DNA of 7,493 bases from the NCBI GenBank assembly GCA_947653505.1, contig CANTHI010000180.1, positions 1 through 7,493 on the forward strand, written 5' to 3'. Under the pieces are notes generated by a model. The model searched no databases and was not told the origin of the DNA. It saw only the letters and a list, made by a program, of their open reading frames with translations. The first letter of the stretch is position 1; the number at the start of each line of letters is the position of its first letter. Positions 1-5,576 of this stretch are shown here, piece by piece. Source of the DNA: an uncultured Eubacterium sp. (GTDB lineage: Bacteria > Bacillota_A > Clostridia > Lachnospirales > Lachnospiraceae). The translations under genes and the position numbers were made by a program.

Positions 1-319
1 CCTCATAAGGCTCATCTGCAAATCGTCCTCTGCGCTGAACGGACTGTCTTGGATATTTTTTGACGATCAGATCTCCGCTGATTCTGATTTCCCTCCATCC
101 ATACGGATATAAAATCTCATCAAATTTCTTTGGGATTGGTGATTCATTCCCTCCTGCCTTTTTGATATCGGCAGGTGTCAGCTTTAGTCTGCGCAAACAG
201 TCCTGAATCTCATTCCATTCTTCCCCAAATGCATCATGCAGTATCTCTAATGCATGTCCGTAATTGTAAAATTCAAATTTTGTTAAAAGCTCTTTATCAA
301 TGTATTGATCCAGCCCCAT
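1..319 (-). CDS. Putative BglII/BstYI-family type II restriction endonuclease, N-terminal part (runs off the left edge)
   Basis: This is an open frame of 106 codons from ATG at 319-317 to the window edge, with no stop, so it is a partial gene. The start is well determined: AGGAG (327-331, minus strand) sits 7 nt upstream and an in-frame TAA directly precedes the ATG. Visible segments are FYNYGHALEIL (17-27), EEWNEIQDCL (33-42), GGNESPIPKKFDEILYPYGW (56-75), REIRISGDLIVKKYP (76-90) and a basic RRGRF patch (97-100). The pattern of an N-terminal helix with EW-EIQ, followed by FDE-L---GW-E, matches what I recall of BglII/BstYI-type endonucleases, which cut inside NGATCN sites. The catalytic acidic/Lys cluster should lie beyond the edge, so activity cannot be judged. 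The gene overlaps the end of trmK by 23 bp and is probably translationally coupled to it. GC over 1-300 is about 41%, far below sampled trmK. The family call rests on memory of homologues; a non-nuclease homologue is possible. Confidence 0.7.
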   Translation of the reverse strand, partial: MGLDQYIDKELLTKFEFYNYGHALEILHDAFGEEWNEIQDCLRRLKLTPADIKKAGGNESPIPKKFDEILYPYGWREIRISGDLIVKKYPRQSVQRRGRFADEPYE

Positions 320-1172
320 TTAACATCTCCTGTAAACAAGCAATCTCCTCCAGCCGCATCCCGGCTTCCATCCTCCTGCATGTAAAACGCTCCCCCACAC
401 ACTGCTGCCCGAAAGCCTCGCCCATGCCTTTTTCCAGCTCACACAAAATCCTGCGTTCCCGCTGTTCCTCACGCTCCAGCAGTTTTTTTAAAACCGGATG
501 CTTCACACAGATCAGATACTCCCCATACCGGTCCAGAAGATCCTGCACCCGCTCCGGCTCTGAAAGGCGCTCCTGCAGCTGCAAAAATACCTCCCGCCTT
601 TTCCTCTTCCATGCTTCCGCTTTTTTCCATGCTTCACCTGATTTTATCGTCTGTGCTTCCGCTTTTTCCCATGCTTCACCAGATTCTATCGTCTGTGCAT
701 GTACCACATGCAAAACAGGATACAGCTTTCCGACGTCATACACCAGATCTTCCTTATCGATATACATCTGATGTTCCCGCACATATCTGCGCACTTTTGC
801 AGGATCAGACTGCGGCTCTAAAACCAGCTCTTCCAGCTGCGGCAGCACATGTCCGGCCTCTTCCAGAATATGAAGCACCGTCATCCCGCCCATACCGGCT
901 ATCACCACGCTGTCCGCCTCGCCCTTTTTCAGCTCCTGCATACCGTCCGACAGCCGTGTCTGAATCACCGCTTCCAGTCCGGCTGCCGCAATATGTTCCT
1001 GCGCCCGCATCAGCGGCCCTTTGCGGATATCCATCGCGATAACATGCGGACATCTGCCGCTTTGTATCAGATAAATCGGTAAAAATCCATGATCCGTCCC
1101 GATATCCGCAGTCCGGCTGCCAGCTGTCACAAAATCCGCCACTGCCTGCAGACGCCCTGATAACTTCTGCAT
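297..1172 (-). CDS. trmK: tRNA (adenine(22)-N(1))-methyltransferase TrmK, 291 aa
   Basis: TrmK transfers a methyl group from S-adenosylmethionine to N1 of A22 in the D-arm region of tRNA, in the cytoplasm. The N-terminus MQKLSGRLQAVADFV leads into a Rossmann methyltransferase: ADIGTDHGFLP (about 22-32) is the SAM-binding loop, AMDI (46-49) the acidic strand end, SDGMQ (75-79), and VVIAGMGGMTV (89-99) the TrmK signature followed by LVLEPQSDP. The C-terminal part is helical and highly charged, as expected for the family's coiled-coil domain. I chose ATG 1172-1170 because GGAG lies 8 nt upstream and the family begins with this L-S-R-L segment. A longer GTG start at 1226 would add 18 residues but has GGAG abutting the start codon. 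The protein is longer than the usual 230-240 residues, partly because of a duplicated 14-residue unit at about 159-186. It follows rpoD, as is common in Firmicutes. Confidence 0.93.
   Translation of the reverse strand: MQKLSGRLQAVADFVTAGSRTADIGTDHGFLPIYLIQSGRCPHVIAMDIRKGPLMRAQEHIAAAGLEAVIQTRLSDGMQELKKGEADSVVIAGMGGMTVLHILEEAGHVLPQLEELVLEPQSDPAKVRRYVREHQMYIDKEDLVYDVGKLYPVLHVVHAQTIESGEAWEKAEAQTIKSGEAWKKAEAWKRKRREVFLQLQERLSEPERVQDLLDRYGEYLICVKHPVLKKLLEREEQRERRILCELEKGMGEAFGQQCVGERFTCRRMEAGMRLEEIACLQEMLNGAGSIH
613..696 (-). repeat. 42-bp imperfect tandem duplication inside trmK (two units)
   Basis: Units 613-654 and 655-696 are 42 bp each and match at 39 of 42 positions. They encode two 14-residue repeats, AQTIESGEAWEKAE and AQTIKSGEAWKKAE, followed by a decayed partial third unit (AWKRKRRE). 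The period is a multiple of three, so the frame is kept. The units fall at the junction between the methyltransferase domain and the helical C-terminal domain and lengthen a charged helix or linker. Confidence 0.93.
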
Positions 1173-1247
1173 ATTCCTTACTCCAGATAATTTTAACTCT
1201 CTGCCTGCTTCCTTATAATGGATCACTCCCGCGTTTTACCAGCTTCT

Positions 1248-2543
1248 TTACTCCAGATAGTCTTTCAGCTTGCGGCTTCTGCTTGGATGACGCAGCTTGC
1301 GCAGCGCCTTGGCTTCGATCTGGCGGATACGCTCACGGGTGACGTTAAATTCTTTTCCGACCTCTTCCAGTGTCCGTGCCCTGCCATCCTGCAGGCCAAA
1401 GCGCAGCGTCAGTACTTTCTGCTCGCGGTCCGTCAGCGTACCCAGCACCTCGCCAAGCTGTTCCTTTAACAGGGTAAACGCCGCGGCATCGGCCGGTACC
1501 GGTACGTTATCGTCCTGGATAAAATCTCCCAGATGCGAATCTTCCTCTTCGCCAATCGGCGTTTCTAAAGAAACCGGCTCCTGTGATATCTTTAAAATCT
1601 CCCGCACACGCTCGACCGGCATATTCATCTGCACCGCAATCTCTTCCGGAGACGGTTCGCGTCCCAGCTCCTGCAGCAGCTGTCTGGAGACACGGATCAG
1701 CTTGTTGATCGTCTCTACCATATGCACCGGAATCCGGATCGTTCTCGCCTGATCCGCGATCGCCCTGGTAATCGCCTGCCGGATCCACCATGTCGCATAG
1801 GTGGAAAATTTATATCCTTTGCGGTAGTCAAATTTTTCCACCGCTTTGATCAGACCCAGATTGCCCTCCTGAATCAGATCCAGAAAGAGCATCCCGCGTC
1901 CGACATAACGCTTGGCAATGCTGACAACCAGACGCAGATTTGCTTCTGCCAGACGTTTTTTGGCATCCTCTCCATGATCCTGCTCTAAGATCAGACGGTT
2001 AATCTCCTCGTTGATCTCACGCTTTTCTTCCACAGTCGTCTCCGGCTTGTCCCTGCGGCCTCTGAGGATGATAATCTTTTCATGCGCGACAGCTCCGTTT
2101 TCCATTTTCTGTGCCAGATCGATCTCTTCCTCTGCGCTTAACAATGGTACCTTTCCGATTTCTTTTAAGTACATGCGCACCGGATCCTCAATACTGACCC
2201 CGTCCGGTACTGTCAGATCGATGTTTTCTACTTCCACATCCTCATCTTCTATTAAAATATCATCGTCATCATCATCATCGGAAATACGCAGAACATCCAC
2301 GTTGTGGATCTCCAGATATTCCAGCACATTTTCCAGCTGCTCTGCTGACAGGCACATACTTTGGAATGCATCACTGATCTCCTGATATTCCAGCATATTC
2401 TTTTTCTTTTTGGCCCGTTCTACAAGACTGCCCAGAATTTCCAAAAATTTCTGCTGGTCAAACACTGGCGTTTCCGTGCCCTCTCTCTCCGGAGCATGAT
2501 CCTTTTTTTTCATTTTCTTTCTGTTTTCTTCCATATTTGCCAT
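1248..2543 (-). CDS. rpoD: Primary (housekeeping) RNA polymerase sigma factor RpoD/SigA
   Basis: RpoD binds core RNA polymerase and directs it to -35/-10 promoters of housekeeping genes. Numbered from the chosen start, region 1.1-like sequence lies at about 27-85, an acidic run with seven consecutive Asp at 89-95, region 1.2 ([21 protein letters not shown]) at about 120-140, region 2 ([54 protein letters not shown]) at about 203-262, region 3 at about 270-350, and region 4 with the -35-recognition helix-turn-helix ([19 protein letters not shown]) at about 392-410, ending in DYLE. About 40-45 residues separate regions 1.2 and 2, more than in the 371-residue Bacillus SigA. The start is ambiguous: ATG 2543 has GAGAGG 9 nt upstream, whereas ATG 2552 (434 aa) has it abutting the codon, so I prefer 2543. 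It lies 21 nt after dnaG. Confidence 0.96.
   Translation of the reverse strand: MANMEENRKKMKKKDHAPEREGTETPVFDQQKFLEILGSLVERAKKKKNMLEYQEISDAFQSMCLSAEQLENVLEYLEIHNVDVLRISDDDDDDDILIEDEDVEVENIDLTVPDGVSIEDPVRMYLKEIGKVPLLSAEEEIDLAQKMENGAVAHEKIIILRGRRDKPETTVEEKREINEEINRLILEQDHGEDAKKRLAEANLRLVVSIAKRYVGRGMLFLDLIQEGNLGLIKAVEKFDYRKGYKFSTYATWWIRQAITRAIADQARTIRIPVHMVETINKLIRVSRQLLQELGREPSPEEIAVQMNMPVERVREILKISQEPVSLETPIGEEEDSHLGDFIQDDNVPVPADAAAFTLLKEQLGEVLGTLTDREQKVLTLRFGLQDGRARTLEEVGKEFNVTRERIRQIEAKALRKLRHPSRSRKLKDYLE
2259..2279 (-). repeat. GAT/GAC triplet run encoding seven Asp in RpoD
   Basis: Seven contiguous triplets, six GAT and one GAC on the coding strand, form a short microsatellite. It encodes Asp 89-95 of RpoD, in the acidic linker between region 1.1 and region 1.2. 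Gain or loss of a triplet would keep the frame. Confidence 0.85.
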
Positions 2544-2564
2544 TGATTTCATCCTCTCTTGGTC

Positions 2565-4370
2565 TCACATGCCTGTCGTTTCCGGCATCTGTGTCAGAAA
2601 TTCTTTTTCCCGCAGTGCCTCAAGCATCTTTTTCTCCTGCAGCATTTGTGAAAAACGTTCCTGCATCCCGTCTGGATCACGATTTTCTTTCAGTTTCTGA
2701 AGGTGATGTTCTTTTAATTTCATAATAGTATCTTTTAACGCCTGCCCGCGTTCTTCCCGTGTCTTTACTTCCCGTATCGTTTCATGAAACGCAGACACGA
2801 TCTGGCGCTGTTCTTCCAGATCTTCAAAATGTCCCGGAATCTGCGCCAGATTCAGACTGCCCGTTTCCAGCTGGTCAAACAGCGCTTTTGCAGCATGCGC
2901 GCATACCGGATCTGTAAAATCATCCGGTGTGATATATTCCCGTACCAGCGGATACAGCGCCGGCTCCTCGCTCAGCCAGGTCAGCAGCAGCTTCTGGGAT
3001 TTTTTGATCCCGTCTTCCCGGTGAGGCTCCTTTTTCTGCGTGCCGGATCTAAGCGGTTGCGGCCGCTGCACCGGCCCGGCCGCTGCGCCTTCCTGCGCTG
3101 TCAGCCTGCGCAGATTCTCATAACCGATCTGGTACTGGTTCGCGACAGCTTCAATATAATTATTCCGCTCCAGCGTTTCTTCAAATTCCAGCAGCTTCCT
3201 GGCAGCCGCCCGGTAAAACGCCGTCTTCCCCTGCGGATCGTTCATATTATAATTCTGCTCCAAAATCCGGATTTCAAACATAAAGCTGTTTTCTGCCTGA
3301 TCAATCCGCTCCTGATAGGCATCCGCTCCCAGCGCTTTGATAAACTCATCCGGATCTTTATACGGACTCATCTGGATGACCTTTGCGGTCAGACCGGCCT
3401 CCTTTAAAATCGGAATGGCCCGAAGCGCCGCTTTGATCCCCGCCCCGTCGCTGTCAAAGGTCAGATACACCTCCTTTGCATAACGCTTGAGCAGGCTGGC
3501 ATGTCCGCTCGTAAAGGCTGTGCCAAGAGACGCTACCGCGTTGTCAAATCCGGCCTGATGCAGCGCGATCACGTCCATATACCCTTCGCACAAAAGCATC
3601 TGCGGCCTGCGGGACTGTCTGGCCAGATGCAGCCCGTACAGATTCCGGCTCTTATCAAAAATCTGTGTTTCCGGTGAGTTCAGATATTTCGGCTCTCCCT
3701 CACCCATGACCCTGCCGCCAAAGCCTATGATCCTCTGATGTACATTCATAATTGGAAACATCGCCCGGTTCCAGAACTTATCATGCGCGCCCCGTTTCTC
3801 ATCAATGGTAATCAGTCCGGAGTCCCTGAGCAGCTGGTCTGAATAGCCTTTGGACTTTAAATACCGGTACAGATCATCCCGGTATTTATCCGCATAGCCA
3901 AGCCCGAATTTTTGCATCGTCTGATCAGAAAGCTCACGACCGCGGAAATATTCCAGCGCGTGCGCCCCACGTGCACTGCGCAGCAGCATATAATAATATT
4001 TTCCAGCTTCGCGGTTGACCTCCAGCAGCATGGAACGGTAATCGGACTCCCGCTTATCCTGCGCGGTCATCTCCTGCTGCGGCAGTGTGATCCCCGCACG
4101 TTCTGCCAGCTGCTGCATGGCTTCTGGAAATGTAAAATTTTCATACTCCATTAAAAAACCAAATACATCCCCTCCCGCGCCGCATCCAAAACAGTGATAC
4201 AGCTGTTTCCCCTGCGACACATGGAAGGAGCCTGTCTTTTCATTATGAAACGGACACAGTCCGACATAGCTGCTGCCCTTTTTCTGCAGCCTCACATATC
4301 CGGATATGACATCTACGATATCATTTGCGGATCGTACTTCTTCCTTTAATTCTTCTGAATAAAATGGCAT
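2565..4370 (-). CDS. dnaG: DNA primase DnaG, 601 aa
   Basis: DnaG synthesises the short RNA primers for lagging-strand and restart synthesis and works with the replicative helicase at the fork. Numbered from the chosen start, the zinc-binding domain is at about 1-95 with ligands C39, H42, C60 and C63 (CPFHNEKTGSF ... YHCFGCGAGGD). The catalytic core includes the KYLNSPET segment, and the Toprim centre has ECE-like E262 (CEGYMDV), D306 and D308 (FDSDGAG), then KDPDEFIK. A Pro/charged linker at about 430-455 leads to a helical helicase-binding C-terminus. Length is typical. I chose ATG 4370 because GGGAG lies 8 nt upstream and family members begin with a similar F-S-E-E/D segment. A GTG at 4424 would add 18 residues, has no ribosome site and would overlap dgt. 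The gene starts 41 nt after dgt ends and is probably cotranscribed with it. Confidence 0.97.
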   Translation of the reverse strand: MPFYSEELKEEVRSANDIVDVISGYVRLQKKGSSYVGLCPFHNEKTGSFHVSQGKQLYHCFGCGAGGDVFGFLMEYENFTFPEAMQQLAERAGITLPQQEMTAQDKRESDYRSMLLEVNREAGKYYYMLLRSARGAHALEYFRGRELSDQTMQKFGLGYADKYRDDLYRYLKSKGYSDQLLRDSGLITIDEKRGAHDKFWNRAMFPIMNVHQRIIGFGGRVMGEGEPKYLNSPETQIFDKSRNLYGLHLARQSRRPQMLLCEGYMDVIALHQAGFDNAVASLGTAFTSGHASLLKRYAKEVYLTFDSDGAGIKAALRAIPILKEAGLTAKVIQMSPYKDPDEFIKALGADAYQERIDQAENSFMFEIRILEQNYNMNDPQGKTAFYRAAARKLLEFEETLERNNYIEAVANQYQIGYENLRRLTAQEGAAAGPVQRPQPLRSGTQKKEPHREDGIKKSQKLLLTWLSEEPALYPLVREYITPDDFTDPVCAHAAKALFDQLETGSLNLAQIPGHFEDLEEQRQIVSAFHETIREVKTREERGQALKDTIMKLKEHHLQKLKENRDPDGMQERFSQMLQEKKMLEALREKEFLTQMPETTGM

Positions 4371-4411
4371 CCGGCTGACTCCCTTTCCTGTTTGCGTCCT
4401 GTTCCATCCTG

Positions 4412-5416
4412 TTATACCTGCCACGGGACCGGAACATAATATTCATTAAATTTTGCAATCGCATACAGATCCGTCATACCCGCAATATAATCACAAACGG
4501 CCCGGTCCAGACGTTCGCCTTTGCGTATCATATCTGTAAACTGCTCCGGCATCTTCTCCGGCCTTTTTAAATAATATTCGAACAGACGCTCCAGCAGCTC
4601 CTCCGCTTTCTGCTCTTCCCGCTTTGCCTTCGGATTATGATACAGATGGACAAACATATACTGGCGCAGTCCCTTCATGGCATCTTCTACCTCCGGTGAC
4701 ATCCGGATCTCATCCCTGCCCATACTGTTTGTAACAATATTATGTATTAAAGTATTCAAACGCATACGTACATTTGTCCCCAGAATTTCCCTGTACTGCG
4801 CGGGAATATCCTCTTCGCACAGAATTTTTGCCCGTATCGCGTCATCCACATCATGATTAATATAGGCAATCTTATCCGATAAACGTACAATCCGCCCTTC
4901 CAGCGTCGCTGGCATGCTGCTCATCTGATGATTTAAAATACCGTCCCTGACCTCCTTCGTCAGATTGAGCCCTTCCCCATGCTTTTCCAGCTTTTCCACA
5001 ATCCGCACACTCTGCTCATTGTGCCGGAATCCTCCCTCACACAGCCGGTTCAGCATAAATTCCCCCGCATGTCCAAACGGCGTATGTCCCAGATCGTGCC
5101 CCAGCGCAATCGCTTCCGCCAGATCTTCATTTAAACGCAGCGCTTTCGCAATCGTGCGGGCATTCTGGGAGACTTCCAGCGTATGGGACATTCTGGTCCG
5201 GTAATGATCACCTTTCGGTGTCAGAAAAACCTGCGTCTTATTTTTCAGTCTCCGGAACGCCCTGCTGTGCAGGATCCGGTCACGGTCACGCTGGTAAACC
5301 GGACGGATGTCACAAGGTTCTTCTTCCCGCTGCCGGCCTTTGGACTGATCGCTGAAAGCCGCATAGGGACTTAATATCGCATGTTCCCTCTGTTCCATTT
5401 CTTCCCGTATCGTCAT
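4412..5416 (-). CDS. dgt: Deoxyguanosinetriphosphate triphosphohydrolase-like HD-domain protein
   Basis: This family hydrolyses dGTP or other dNTPs to the nucleoside and tripolyphosphate, using a metal held by an HD-domain. Seen here: SRAFRRLKNKTQVF (51-64) and DHYRTRMSHTLEVSQ (70-84), which are diagnostic of the Dgt-like group, and metal ligands H78, H107-D108 (ALGHDLGHTPFGHAGE) and D181 (RLSDKIAYINHD), so the catalytic set is intact. Length is 334 residues, the short form usual in Firmicutes. The start ATG 5416 is supported by AAGGAGG 9 nt upstream (5426-5432). It appears to be the first gene of the leftward dgt-dnaG-rpoD-trmK operon. True substrate preference (dGTP or general dNTP) cannot be told from sequence. 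Confidence 0.93.
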   Translation of the reverse strand: MTIREEMEQREHAILSPYAAFSDQSKGRQREEEPCDIRPVYQRDRDRILHSRAFRRLKNKTQVFLTPKGDHYRTRMSHTLEVSQNARTIAKALRLNEDLAEAIALGHDLGHTPFGHAGEFMLNRLCEGGFRHNEQSVRIVEKLEKHGEGLNLTKEVRDGILNHQMSSMPATLEGRIVRLSDKIAYINHDVDDAIRAKILCEEDIPAQYREILGTNVRMRLNTLIHNIVTNSMGRDEIRMSPEVEDAMKGLRQYMFVHLYHNPKAKREEQKAEELLERLFEYYLKRPEKMPEQFTDMIRKGERLDRAVCDYIAGMTDLYAIAKFNEYYVPVPWQV

Positions 5417-5487
5417 AAGGATTTTCCTCCTTATTTTAAAAATTCTGTGTTTTTTTCAATTTTCCTTTATTTTTTTCTTATTTTTTG

Positions 5488-5493
5488 TATAAT
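5488..5493 (+). promoter_or_regulatory. Candidate -10 element (TATAAT) for the membrane-protein gene
   Basis: A perfect TATAAT is preceded by a T-rich tract and would place the transcript start near 5500, giving a leader of about 75 nt. No good TTGACA match lies 16-18 nt upstream, so the -35 is weak or replaced by the upstream T-rich DNA. Confidence 0.5.
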
Positions 5494-5563
5494 CATATTA
5501 GAGACGGCTGCTGCACCGCTGTTTTTTCCTAAAACCAGAAATCCATAACATCAATCAAAAACC

Positions 5564-5568
5564 AGGAG
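5564..5568 (+). promoter_or_regulatory. Ribosome binding site AGGAG
   Basis: AGGAG lies 8 nt before the ATG at 5577 and fixes the start of the membrane-protein gene. Confidence 0.8.
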
Positions 5569-5576
5569 TTCCTATC

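Larger units (their letters stand above)
5417..5576. promoter_or_regulatory. Divergent intergenic region between dgt and the membrane-protein gene
   Basis: The 160-bp gap holds the control signals of both transcription units. It includes the dgt ribosome site (5426-5432, minus), a strikingly T-rich plus strand at about 5450-5486, a consensus -10 on the plus strand and a partly overlapping TATGAT (5492-5497, minus) that could serve the dgt operon. I see no convincing -35 for the minus direction and no riboswitch fold. Confidence 0.6.

Noticed and set aside
611..1053. Several open frames on both strands within trmK
   Set aside because: They are shadows of a GC-rich real gene: no ribosome sites, low-complexity or Arg/Ser/Pro-rich translations, and full overlap with trmK.
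1173..1226. GTG at 1226 as the trmK start
   Set aside because: GGAG abuts the GTG with no spacing, and family similarity begins at the ATG at 1172, which has a properly spaced GGAG.
1173..1247. Internal promoter before trmK (TATAAG near 1215)
   Set aside because: No acceptable -35 is found at 16-18 nt; the match is likely chance.
2784..3407. 207-codon plus-strand frame inside dnaG
   Set aside because: It is antisense to conserved primase sequence and gives an Arg/Leu/Phe-rich translation with no recognisable motif or start signal.
4371..4424. GTG at 4424 as the dnaG start
   Set aside because: There is no ribosome site and it would overlap dgt; ATG 4370 has GGGAG 8 nt upstream and fits the family N-terminus.
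4412..5416. dGTPase (dNTP depletion) and a restriction-like gene as one antiphage system
   Set aside because: The dgt-dnaG-rpoD order is widespread in Clostridia and three core genes separate dgt from the restriction-like gene, so dgt is best read as housekeeping.
5431..5452. TTGAAA...TAAAAT on the minus strand as the dgt promoter
   Set aside because: The spacer is only 15 nt, and the predicted transcript start would fall within or after the dgt ribosome site, leaving the mRNA without it.
5502..5526. Short GC-rich palindromic stretch before TTTTTT as a terminator or attenuator
   Set aside because: Only about 3-4 bp of stem can be formed around a large loop, too weak to call.
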